Origin: Roseiarcus sp036488815
GTDB lineage: Bacteria > Pseudomonadota > Alphaproteobacteria > Rhizobiales > Beijerinckiaceae
Direction of reading: 5' to 3'
Assembly: GCA_036488815.1 (NCBI GenBank)
Contig: DASXGX010000055.1
Span: 1 to 64,000, forward strand
Length of the DNA: 64,000 bases
Every line of letters begins with the position of its first letter. Positions within the stretch are counted from its first letter, which is position 1. Positions 18,956 through 27,738 of this stretch are shown here, piece by piece. A model generated the notes under the pieces. It saw only the letters and a program-made list of their open reading frames with translations. It was not told where the DNA came from and ran no database searches. The translations under genes and the position numbers were made by a program.

Positions 18956-19837
18956 GTGAGGATAAACGTCAGTCGCCGCGCTTTTGTCGCCGGCCTCGCG
19001 CTGAGTTGTGCGCCGGTAGGCGCGCGCGCCGACGATCCGTCGCGCGCCGCCGAGCAGCGCATAGCGGCGCTCGAAGCGCGCGCTGGCGGACGGCTCGGCG
19101 TCTGCGTCATCGAGGCCAAGAGCGGGCGCCGCCTCGCGCATCGCGCCGAAGAGCGTTTTCCAATGTGCAGCACCTTCAAGGCGCTGGCCGCCGCCTCAAT
19201 CCTCGCGCGGGTCGACCGGGGCGTGGAGACGCTCGATCGACGCGTCGCCTACGGTCCGGCCGACCTCCTCGAATACGCGCCGGTCACAAAGGCTCACGTG
19301 GCCGATGGCGCGATGGCGCTCGGCGATCTCTGCGCCGCGGCGATCGACTGGAGCGACAACACCGCGGCCAATCTCATGCTGCAAGCCATCGGCGGCCCGG
19401 CGGAGCTGACGCGCTACATCCGTTCGATCGGCGATCCCGTCACCCGTCTCGATCGCAACGAGCCGACGCTCAACACCGCAATCCCCGGCGACGAACGCGA
19501 TACGACGACGCCGCTCGCGATGGCGCGCGATCTCGAGGTCGTCCTGCTCGGCGAGGCGCTTTCGGAAGGCTCGCGCCGGCAGCTTGAAAGCTGGATGATC
19601 GACGACAAGGTTGGCGACAAACGCCTGCGGGCCGGCGCGCCCGCATCCTGGCGCATCGGCGACAAGACCGGCAGCGGCGACAACGGCACGGCCAACACGA
19701 TCGCGATCCTCCGCCCGCCAGGCAGGGCGCCGCTGCTCGCCGCGGTCTACTACACGGAATCGAGCGCGCCGATGGAGGCGCGCAACGCCATCCACCGCGA
19801 GGTCGGCGCGATCATCGGCGAGGCGTTCGGCGGCTGA
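18956..19837 (+). CDS. bla: class A beta-lactamase
   Basis: A 293-residue secreted serine beta-lactamase acting in the periplasm. The GTG start at 18956 is preceded by GGGAGG. The leader NVSRRAFVAGLALS is a twin-arginine-type signal. All class A motifs are present: STFK at residues 72-75, SDN at 133-135, EPTLN at 169-173 and KTGS at 237-240. A cysteine directly precedes the active serine, as in KPC/SME-type enzymes. The partner cysteine expected just after KTG is missing, so the carbapenemase disulfide is not present. The gene is bracketed by inverted copies of a ~180-bp repeat. No regulator of the AmpR type is adjacent. Confidence 0.95.
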   Translation: MRINVSRRAFVAGLALSCAPVGARADDPSRAAEQRIAALEARAGGRLGVCVIEAKSGRRLAHRAEERFPMCSTFKALAAASILARVDRGVETLDRRVAYGPADLLEYAPVTKAHVADGAMALGDLCAAAIDWSDNTAANLMLQAIGGPAELTRYIRSIGDPVTRLDRNEPTLNTAIPGDERDTTTPLAMARDLEVVLLGEALSEGSRRQLESWMIDDKVGDKRLRAGAPASWRIGDKTGSGDNGTANTIAILRPPGRAPLLAAVYYTESSAPMEARNAIHREVGAIIGEAFGG

Positions 19838-19865
19838 GGGGAGTTCGAGAAACTCTCAGCGCCTT

Positions 19866-20051
19866 CTGCATTCTGGTGGACGCGCCGAGCAGCTCTTTTC
19901 GTCATGCCCGGTGCCTTGTGCCGGGCATCCCAAGGCGATTGCAAAGCAATCGTCCGCACGCCGAGCCGACAATCCTAACGTCATAGGGTCTATGTGACGG
20001 CGCCGCGACAAGCCCGGCCAAGACGGTGTGCACCAACCCATTTGCAAATGG
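19866..20051 (+). repeat. ~180-bp interspersed repeat, copy 2 (right of beta-lactamase)
   Basis: Runs from CTGCATTCTGGTGGACGC to the palindrome CCATTTGCAAATGG, inverted relative to copy 1. It includes the middle module with GCGATTGCAAAGCAATCG that copy 1 lacks. It lies 28 bp after the beta-lactamase stop. The remaining 20052-20278 is AT-richer and holds a promoter-like pair (separate entry). Confidence 0.87.
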
Positions 20052-20126
20052 CTACGGAAACTCGCGGAACGCAAGCGGGCTCGCATGCAACCCTCGATGA
20101 CGAAACATTGATGACAAAAAAATGAA

Positions 20127-20155
20127 TTTACTGAAAAAATGTGTTATGGTTATGT
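20127..20155 (+). promoter_or_regulatory. candidate promoter in AT-rich stretch
   Basis: TTTACT (20127-20132) and TTATGT (20150-20155) are 17 bp apart in a stretch that is markedly AT-rich compared with the rest of the window (about 20100-20160). It would drive the small gene at 20279. Confidence 0.4.
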
Positions 20156-20278
20156 TAGGAAGGGAACGCTGGTGGGAGGGCGCGGGATCGCGCCGCCCCT
20201 CAAGGCGCTGATCGCCGCCGACGATCTCGATTGCCGATTAACTCGTTGTCGATGCTCATTTTCGCGCGAGGGATTGCA

Positions 20279-20653
20279 ATGCAGAACAATCGACATGGCG
20301 GCGACCAATCGCAACAAAGCGATTTTGCGTCAATTTTACAAATGATCGACTATGTGATGCCGGAGGTCGAAGCAATCGATCCTGTTGCCGCCTACCTGTT
20401 GTCTGTGTGCCGGTTGGTGCTCGCGAAAAACAAGAGCGCGTCGGAACCTCCGCGCCCGGCTTCGATGGGCCGCCGAGGCGACGCAGCCAAGAACAAGGCG
20501 GCCAAGCAGAAACCGGCGCGTCGTCGTCGCGCTTCTCCGCCCGGCGATTTGCCGCTCGGGGCGAATGTCGTGTGCGATCCGCTCCCGATGCCGATGATGC
20601 GCATTCCGCCCGTGTTGGGCGCCCCTCCACCGTTCAACGTCGCCGCGGGTTAG
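20279..20653 (+). CDS. hypothetical small basic protein
   Basis: A 124-residue protein of unknown function. The ATG at 20279 follows GCGAGGG; an in-frame ATG at 20231 exists but has no ribosome-binding sequence. Residues 1-50 look helical (DFASILQMIDYVMPEVEAID, YLLSVCRLVLA). The middle is rich in Lys/Arg (KNKAAKQKPARRRR, near residue 78), and the tail is Pro-rich with repeated PMPMMRIPPV. The composition could suit nucleic-acid binding, which is only a guess. It converges with the cyclase gene. Confidence 0.55.
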   Translation: MQNNRHGGDQSQQSDFASILQMIDYVMPEVEAIDPVAAYLLSVCRLVLAKNKSASEPPRPASMGRRGDAAKNKAAKQKPARRRRASPPGDLPLGANVVCDPLPMPMMRIPPVLGAPPPFNVAAG

Positions 20654-20669
20654 ACAAACGCGAGGCGTT

Positions 20670-21935
20670 TTACGCCTCCGCTCCCATCGGCAACGCGAAA
20701 ATCGCCTTTTGCTCGCGCACGCCGCGCAACACGTGGCGGCCGAGCGATCGGAGGCGGGCGTCGTCGCCCATCGCCGCGACGAATTCAGCGGATACGAGCA
20801 CACGCTGGCCGAGCGGCTCGCACAGCGCCTCGATGCGGGCGACTTCGTTGACCGCCGGACCGATGACGGTGAAGTCGAGGCGGTCGGTCGCGCCGACATT
20901 GCCGTAGAGCACTTCGCCGACGTGCAACGCGATGTCGACCTCGGCCACCGGGAGCCCGGCCGCCGCGCGCGCGGCGTTAAGCGCATCAAGCGCACGGGCC
21001 GCTTCGTTCGCCGCGTCCAGCGCGCGCAGACAGGTCGCGGCGCCGCCGCCCTCTTCGAGCGAAAAGGTCGCCAGCAACGCGTCGCCGATGAACTTCAACA
21101 CTTGGCCGCCACGCGAGCGCAGCGGGGCGGTCAAGCTCTCGAACACGTCGTTGAGAAGATCGACCATCGCAGCTCCCGGCGCTGCGTCGCTCGTCGCCGT
21201 GAAGCCGCGAATGTCGGCGTACCACAACGCCGCGTGGATGCTGCTGACTGAGCCGCGGTGCACGGCGCCAGCATGGACGCGCCGTCCGGCGTCCGCGCCG
21301 AGATAGGCGCCGAGCAGGCTCGAGGCGATCACATGGCCGGCGTCGGCCTTCATCGCGAGGGAGAGCGCGGGAAGCGTCGCTTCGATGAGCGTGAGGTCGC
21401 TTTCGACAAAACCGCCATCCCGGTCGCTCGCGAAAGAATAGATGACGCCTGTGCCGTGCGAAGGATCGCCCTTTTCGCCAAAAGTGAACAGCCGGCAAAA
21501 ATAGTCCGTCGCGCCCATGGCGTGGAATTCGTCCAGCACCGGAAAGTCGCGCTGATCGGGCCCTTCCTCGAGACGCCGGCGTATCGAGGGCTCGTGCTCG
21601 CCGTCCCTCGCGCGGCGGATGAGTTCGAAAAAGGGGCTGTTCGTCCAGTTTGGGTCGGCTTCGGCCTCGTGCTCGAATTGCATCGGTTGGATCGCATTGA
21701 GGTCGCGCCGCCACGTGTAGCCGTAGCCGCTCCATTGCGGATGCAACGTCTCCATCGCGGTTTGAGCGCGCCAAAGCGGCACGTCGTCAGCGACGAGGCG
21801 CTGGCAATAGCCGTCGAACAAGCCTTCGGCCGCGGCGCCGCGCAGGCCCTCGCGCACCGCCCAAATGTGCGTCTCGACGATGCGCCGCCCGAGCGCGTCG
21901 TCGAATCTGGGAAGGGGGCGGGGTTCGGACGGCAT
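20670..21935 (-). CDS. class III adenylate/guanylate cyclase domain protein
   Basis: A 421-residue protein. Residues about 225-420 form a class III nucleotidyl cyclase catalytic domain. The metal-binding aspartates are in LWYADIRGFTA and in KFIGDALLATF. VDIALHVGEVLYGNVG and FTVIGPAVNEVARIE are conserved core segments. The N-terminal ~200 residues are a soluble input region with no membrane segment (ETHIWAVREGLRGAAAEG, DYFCRLFTFGEKGD), similar to uncharacterised sensor regions in many rhizobial cyclases. It should make cAMP or cGMP; the base cannot be decided by eye. It is transcribed alone. Confidence 0.88.
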   Translation of the reverse strand: MPSEPRPLPRFDDALGRRIVETHIWAVREGLRGAAAEGLFDGYCQRLVADDVPLWRAQTAMETLHPQWSGYGYTWRRDLNAIQPMQFEHEAEADPNWTNSPFFELIRRARDGEHEPSIRRRLEEGPDQRDFPVLDEFHAMGATDYFCRLFTFGEKGDPSHGTGVIYSFASDRDGGFVESDLTLIEATLPALSLAMKADAGHVIASSLLGAYLGADAGRRVHAGAVHRGSVSSIHAALWYADIRGFTATSDAAPGAAMVDLLNDVFESLTAPLRSRGGQVLKFIGDALLATFSLEEGGGAATCLRALDAANEAARALDALNAARAAAGLPVAEVDIALHVGEVLYGNVGATDRLDFTVIGPAVNEVARIEALCEPLGQRVLVSAEFVAAMGDDARLRSLGRHVLRGVREQKAIFALPMGAEA

Positions 21936-22003
21936 TCGGAGTTCCTCGCCAATCGATTGTCGCCGCTATCCTCGCCTATTCGGCCGGGCGCCGCCAGTCC
22001 CGC

Positions 22004-22038
22004 AACAAAAGAGCCGCCGGGCTCCGGCCAGGCGGCTC
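22004..22038 (-). terminator. rho-independent terminator after the DUF1344-type gene
   Basis: On the minus strand an 8-bp stem (GAGCCGCC at 22011-22018 pairs with GGCGGCTC at 22031-22038) is followed directly by TTTTGTT. It is 26 bp downstream of the gene ending at 22064. Confidence 0.8.
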
Positions 22039-22063
22039 GTTGTCTTGGCGCGTTCAGCGGCGA

Positions 22064-22318
22064 TCAGGTCGCAGGCTTGATCGCGCTCACTTCCATCGTC
22101 TTGCCTTGCTGGGCATAGGTCACCGCCACCTTCTCGCCGACTTTCACTTTGGCGAGGTCGACGCCCTTCGCCGCGGTGTAGGTCATGCCGTTGGACAGGG
22201 TGAACATGTCCTTCTTCATGTCGATGGATTTGACGACTCCCGTCGTGTCCGCAGCAAAGGCCGCCGTTGCCGCGCCGAGAATCGCGGTCGCCGCGATCGC
22301 GCTTACGAGAATGCGCAT
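22064..22318 (-). CDS. DUF1344-type small exported protein
   Basis: An 84-residue protein. The ATG at 22318 is preceded by GGAGACGG. A signal peptide (ILVSAIAATAILGAATAAFA) is followed by a single small domain: TTGVVKSIDMKKDMFTLSNG and KVGEKVAVTYAQQGKTMEV. This is the DUF1344 pattern, an OB-like fold of unknown role in the periplasm. The longer open frame starts outside any ribosome-binding sequence. It has its own terminator, so it is probably monocistronic. Confidence 0.75.
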   Translation of the reverse strand: MRILVSAIAATAILGAATAAFAADTTGVVKSIDMKKDMFTLSNGMTYTAAKGVDLAKVKVGEKVAVTYAQQGKTMEVSAIKPAT

Positions 22319-22456
22319 GTTCCGTCTCCATCTGTTTGAGGGGAAACGGGGTCGCGCCGGCTTGGGTCGCCGAGCGCGACCCCTCCGATGGCGCCATGAA
22401 ACCACACACCCCATTGCGCGGCGGTTTCCTGCTGATTAAATTTCGTTAAGGTCCAT

Positions 22457-23290
22457 TCACGTTTGATGTCCGCCCGAGAGCGGCACGAAGGGGATCACCT
22501 TGCCGCCGAAGATGTCGGAGCGTGCGACGGCGAAGGCGCCGTCCGCGCCGACCGTCTTCACCGCCTTGAGGATATGCTGCGCGCCGGGCGGCCCGACGGG
22601 AATGACCATGACGCCGAACGGCTTCAGTTGCTGCAGCAATGGCGGCGGAATGTGGTCGATGCCGCAGGTGACGATGATGCGGTCGAACGGCGCCGCCTCC
22701 TGCCAGCCATAGTAGCCATCGGCCGCGCGCGTCGCGATCGCGCTATATTCCCGATAGCCGCGCGCGATCAGCCGGTCGTAGACGCCGCGCGTGCGCGCCG
22801 CGAGTTCGGGGATGATCTCGATCGAATAGACGCGGTTGGTCAGATAGCTCAGCAGGGCCGACTGGTAGCCGGAGCCGGTGCCGATCTCGAGCACCCTGTC
22901 GCCGGGCTGAATGGCGAGCGCGCTTGTCATGCGACCCATCGTTCCGGGCGGCGTGATGGTGACGCCGAAGCCGATGTCGAGATAATGACCGACATAGGCG
23001 CTCTCGCGATCCTGCGGCAGCACGAACTCCTCGCGCGGCGTCATCAGAAAGGCGCGTTTCTCGGCCGGCGTCCAGAGATCGTTGAAGGCGAGGAGCTGGA
23101 GATAACGCTCGTAGCGTCGCCCGAGCTGGATCGGCTGCTCGCCCCGGTTCGCCGTCATCCAGGCGACAAAGTCGCCGCTGCGGTTCATCGGCGGCCAAAG
23201 GTCCGACCGGAAGGCCCGCTGAGGATCAGCGGCGGCTGGAAACGCCAGGGCCGACGCCGCCGCGCCGAGAAGGAATTCGCGTCTGAGCAT
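22457..23290 (-). CDS. exported protein-L-isoaspartate O-methyltransferase-like protein
   Basis: A 277-residue protein. The SAM-binding core VLEIGTGSGYQSALL lies near residue 132, preceded by TITPPGTMGRMTSAL and followed by VYSIEIIPELA, the PIMT pattern. Unlike the normal cytosolic repair enzyme, it starts MLRREFLLGAAASALAFPAAA, a leader of twin-arginine type, and carries ~75 extra residues before the catalytic core. The ATG at 23290 is chosen; the longer frame is read from palindromic repeat. If exported, the methyl donor supply would be a problem, so its role is uncertain. It could be a degenerate or moonlighting methyltransferase fold. Confidence 0.8.
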   Translation of the reverse strand: MLRREFLLGAAASALAFPAAADPQRAFRSDLWPPMNRSGDFVAWMTANRGEQPIQLGRRYERYLQLLAFNDLWTPAEKRAFLMTPREEFVLPQDRESAYVGHYLDIGFGVTITPPGTMGRMTSALAIQPGDRVLEIGTGSGYQSALLSYLTNRVYSIEIIPELAARTRGVYDRLIARGYREYSAIATRAADGYYGWQEAAPFDRIIVTCGIDHIPPPLLQQLKPFGVMVIPVGPPGAQHILKAVKTVGADGAFAVARSDIFGGKVIPFVPLSGGHQT

Positions 23291-23363
23291 GACGATCCTC
23301 TTGCCGCGAGCGTCGAACCAACACGAACCGTACGGCCATTCTATGACGTGGCGGCAATGTTCC

Positions 23364-23400
23364 CCCCTCTCCCGTCCGGGAGAGGGGCCGGGGGTGAGGG
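23364..23400 (+). repeat. left 37-bp inverted repeat of the DUF559 unit
   Basis: Contains the perfect stem CCCCTCTCCCG (23364-23374) / CGGGAGAGGGG (23377-23387) followed by CCGGGGGTGAGGG. Its reverse complement matches 23760-23796 at 36 of 37 positions. It abuts the stop codon of the DUF559 gene. Confidence 0.9.
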
Positions 23401-23748
23401 TCACTGAAAGGGAAGGCGCAACGCAACGCGAATCCGCTGCAGCACGCTCTCGAGGTCGTCCCGCACTTCCTGATTGGTGAAGCGCACCACCTGGAAGCCT
23501 GCGCTTTGCAACACCCTCGTGCGGTTCTCGTCATAAGGCGATTGCCAGTCGTGCTGAAAGCCGTCGATCTCGACGACCAGGCGCGCGCTGTGGCAGCAGA
23601 AGTCTACGATATAGCGGTCGATCGGGACTTGCCGCTTGAACTTGGCGCCCTGAAAGCGCGAGGCGCGCAGACGCGCCCACAGCAAGTCCTCCGCCGGGGT
23701 TGATGCCTTGCGCAGGCTGCGCGCGAATCCGTGCGGCTCGGAAACCAT
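23401..23748 (-). CDS. DUF559 endonuclease-like protein
   Basis: A 115-residue protein of the DUF559 family, which shares the Vsr/restriction-endonuclease-like fold. Markers are the N-terminal ARSLRKASTPAEDLLWARLR, the core FKRQVPIDRYIVDFCCHSAR, then LVVEIDGFQH with the acidic pair of the predicted active site, and FQVVRFTNQEV. The length is normal and the frame intact. It lies exactly between two 37-bp inverted repeats: the stop codon touches the left one and the ATG is 11 bp from the right one. It has no operon partners. Nuclease activity is inferred from the fold only. Confidence 0.87.
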   Translation of the reverse strand: MVSEPHGFARSLRKASTPAEDLLWARLRASRFQGAKFKRQVPIDRYIVDFCCHSARLVVEIDGFQHDWQSPYDENRTRVLQSAGFQVVRFTNQEVRDDLESVLQRIRVALRLPFQ

Positions 23749-23759
23749 CGACTCGTGTC

Positions 23760-23796
23760 CCCTCTCCCCCGGCCCCTCTCCCGGACGGGAGAGGGG
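23760..23796 (-). repeat. right 37-bp inverted repeat of the DUF559 unit
   Basis: Inverted copy of 23364-23400 with one mismatch. It includes the stem CCCCTCTCCCG/CGGGAGAGGGG and ends 3 bp before the stop codon of the next minus-strand gene. Confidence 0.9.
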
Positions 23797-23799
23797 AGA

Positions 23800-24582
23800 T
23801 CATCGCCCTAACGCACTCGCCAAGAACTTTCGCAGCTCGTTGAGGGCGCGCCTAGACGCGTCGCGGTCGTAGGCGAGCCACATACCGAGGACGCGCTTGC
23901 CGCCGGCGAAGTCGGGCATGTCGAAGCCGTGGGCGGCGCCGGGAAGGACGACGAGAGAGACCGCGGCCGCGGGCGGCTGGGCCTTGGCGAGCGCCTCGCA
24001 GTCGGCGGCCGGCGTCACCTCGTCCTTTGCGCCGACGACGATCAATGTCGGAATGTGGAGGCTCGCGCCGGCGCGGTTGGCGCAAGGCGGATAGAAGGCC
24101 GCCGCGGCGCGAAAGCGCGCGTCGCCCGCCGCCTCGTCGCCCGCGGCGATCGCCAGCGCCGTGTCGGCGCCTTGCGAGAAGCCGACCGCGGCGATGCGGG
24201 CGGGATCGACGTCGGACCGCTTGGCGAGGAAAGCCAAGGCGCCGTAGGCGTCGGCGCTCGCCTCAGGGAAATCGACCGTGCAGGTCTGCTTCAGCCCACG
24301 CGTGGAAAAGTCGTCGACGAACAGCGCGACATAGCCCCAGCCGGCGATCGTCTCGCCGATGGCGCGCCGGTTGACCGGCAGCCCGAGGCAGGAGTGCAGC
24401 AGCGCGACGGCCGGAAACGGGCCGGAGCCGCTGGGCTTGGTGAGGTAGCCGGCAATGTTGCGCGCTTCCGACGACGCGCCAATGCTGGGGAAAGTCACGC
24501 GCTGCTCGGCGGGCGCGGCGGCGGGCAGGGCGGCCGCAATCGCCGCAAGCGCGAAGCGTCTCCAGGCGTATGCGACGTCCAT
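23800..24582 (-). CDS. dienelactone hydrolase family protein, exported
   Basis: A 260-residue alpha/beta hydrolase of the dienelactone hydrolase family. The nucleophile elbow is GFSQGADTAL, so serine replaces the cysteine of classical dienelactone hydrolases. The acid is in VVGAKDEVTPA and the histidine in PGAAHGFDMPDF. LLHSCLGLPVNRR gives the oxyanion region. A signal peptide-like N-terminus (FALAAIAAALPAAAPA) follows the ATG at 24582, suggesting a periplasmic location. HGFD and GAKDEVTPAADC are typical of the uncharacterised subgroup in Hyphomicrobiales. The substrate is unknown. Confidence 0.85.
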   Translation of the reverse strand: MDVAYAWRRFALAAIAAALPAAAPAEQRVTFPSIGASSEARNIAGYLTKPSGSGPFPAVALLHSCLGLPVNRRAIGETIAGWGYVALFVDDFSTRGLKQTCTVDFPEASADAYGALAFLAKRSDVDPARIAAVGFSQGADTALAIAAGDEAAGDARFRAAAAFYPPCANRAGASLHIPTLIVVGAKDEVTPAADCEALAKAQPPAAAVSLVVLPGAAHGFDMPDFAGGKRVLGMWLAYDRDASRRALNELRKFLASALGR

Positions 24583-24683
24583 CCAAGCCTCCACCGCGAG
24601 AGCAAGGCCGTGACGCTCGCCGCCGTCAAGCGCGGCGCGGCGTTGTCCCGTAAACTGTCGGCGGGTCAAAAAGGGGGGATGGC

Positions 24684-25163
24684 ATGCCGGGATGGTCGTC
24701 GAAGCTGCGTTCAATTCCTTATGGAACGCTTGTCCTGCTCGTGATCGCCGCAGGTCTTTATGTCGCGCTCCTCGCCAATTCGGCCCCGCCGACCGGCGGC
24801 GGCGAGGAACGGATCAGCCAAGCCTACGCCGGCTTCTTCTTGACGCTATGGCTCTGGATCGCCCTGGCGCTGTTGCTCGTCGTCGGCGGCGTCATGGGAC
24901 GTATGCCGGGATGGGCCGCAATCACAGCGGCCCTGCTGCATCCCGTATCGGGCGTCGCCGCCTTCGTCGCCCTTGACGCGGTCTCGCGCAATGTCAGCGG
25001 CGCAATCCTCTTCGTCGCCCTCCTGCCGCTTTTGCTCGCCGGCTACGCAGTCTGGGCGCGCCTGCCGCAACTCCATGAGGCCTACCCTCCGAAGACAGTC
25101 AGCCTGGCGGTATGGGGGGCGGTGGCGCTGCTGACGATGGGCGGGTTTGCGACGGGGTTGTAG
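24684..25163 (+). CDS. hypothetical membrane protein
   Basis: A 159-residue protein with four hydrophobic segments, at about residues 15-32, 50-71, 80-98 and 105-122, and a fifth near the C-terminus (VSLAVWGAVALLTMGGFA). The ATG at 24684 is preceded by a GGGGGG run. No motif is recognised. It is divergent from the dienelactone-hydrolase-like gene and 76 bp upstream of the antitoxin-like gene. Confidence 0.65.
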   Translation: MPGWSSKLRSIPYGTLVLLVIAAGLYVALLANSAPPTGGGEERISQAYAGFFLTLWLWIALALLLVVGGVMGRMPGWAAITAALLHPVSGVAAFVALDAVSRNVSGAILFVALLPLLLAGYAVWARLPQLHEAYPPKTVSLAVWGAVALLTMGGFATGL

Positions 25164-25239
25164 ATGGGGGAAAACGCCGTCCGTCGAGATCATTCGCATC
25201 ATTTCGCCAGAGCAGCCGACCGAAAAGAAAGGAGACGTT

Positions 25240-25620
25240 ATGAGCAAGAGACTCGTTAGACGCGATGTCGATCTCGCCAACCTGCCTCCGCTGACCGAGA
25301 AGCAGAAAGCCGAACTGGCGGCCTTCGCCCGACCTGACGCCGAGATCGACACCAGTGAAATTCCGGCGCTCACGGACACGTTCTGGAGCGAGGCGATGCG
25401 CGGCCGCTTCTACAAGCCCATCAAGACGTCGACCACGGTGCGCATCGACGCCGATGTGATCGTCTGGCTGCGCGCGCAAGGCAAAGGGTACCAGTCCCGG
25501 ATCAACGCCATTCTGCGACGGGAGATGTTGTCATCCGCCGACAAGGTGGCAAGAGGCGGGGGCAGCCATCGTGACGAGAATGGCGAGCCGAGCCGAAAGG
25601 GCGCGCGGAGAACGCCGTGA
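25240..25620 (+). CDS. BrnA-type antitoxin (DUF4415), no toxin gene adjacent
   Basis: A 126-residue protein. The ATG at 25240 is preceded by AAAGGAG. The C-terminal half matches the BrnA/DUF4415 pattern: KPIKTSTTVRIDADVIVWLR followed by GYQSRINAILRREM, a ribbon-helix-helix DNA-binding domain over about residues 65-105. BrnA antitoxins normally follow a brnT ribonuclease toxin gene. Here the gene upstream encodes a membrane protein and the next gene downstream is ureC on the other strand, so no BrnT partner is seen. The 20-residue tail (SHRDENGEPSRKGARR) is longer than usual. Confidence 0.8.
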   Translation: MSKRLVRRDVDLANLPPLTEKQKAELAAFARPDAEIDTSEIPALTDTFWSEAMRGRFYKPIKTSTTVRIDADVIVWLRAQGKGYQSRINAILRREMLSSADKVARGGGSHRDENGEPSRKGARRTP

Positions 25621-25688
25621 CGGTGGGGAGTTGCTGAAGCGGCAACCTAGAACATGTTGCGCTCTGGTCGAGGCAACCCTAGGCGGCG

Positions 25689-25787
25689 CCTGTCATGCCC
25701 GCGAAAAGCGGGCATCCAGGAGTCAAAGGCGAAGGCCTGCGGCGGTTGTCTGGGCCCCCGCTTTCGCGGGGGTGACCAGCCGCGGGT
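25689..25787. repeat. interspersed repeat with GCCCGC..GCGGGC hairpin
   Basis: A non-coding element with TGCCCGCgaaaaGCGGGCATCC at its left and CCCCCGCtttcGCGGGGG at its right. It has the look of the dispersed repeats common in Alphaproteobacteria. It occupies part of the 322-bp gap 25621-25942 between the antitoxin and ureC genes, which converge. I see nothing else in the gap. Confidence 0.65.
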
Positions 25788-25942
25788 CAGTCCAAAAGCA
25801 AAATGCGCTAAGAGTCGCGGAGACATGCGAGTCGGAAAGGCGGCAAGTGGAACTGACGATCGAGTAGACCGTCGCGCAACCGCTGCGCCGCGCGAAGCCT
25901 GTGCAATCTCTTCATCGACAGCGGCCGGTGCGACGCTGTTGC

Positions 25943-27664
<1,722 letters not shown>

Positions 27665-27710
27665 GGGGGGTCTCTGAGGGAAGGGGGACGTCGTAAACTG
27701 GCCTCGGACA

Positions 27711-27737
27711 GCCCTTCTCCCCTTGCGGGAGAAGGGC
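27711..27737. repeat. palindrome between ureAB and ureC
   Basis: GCCCTTCTCCC (27711-27721) pairs perfectly with GGGAGAAGGGC (27727-27737). It is another member of the CCCTCTCCCG palindrome family and lies between two genes of the urease operon, touching the ureAB stop region. Confidence 0.75.
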
Positions 27738-27738
27738 A

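Noticed and set aside
18665..20051. Composite transposon or insertion sequence around the beta-lactamase
   Set aside because: No transposase or target-site duplication is visible. Only small non-coding repeats are present, so I report them as repeats and not as an IS.
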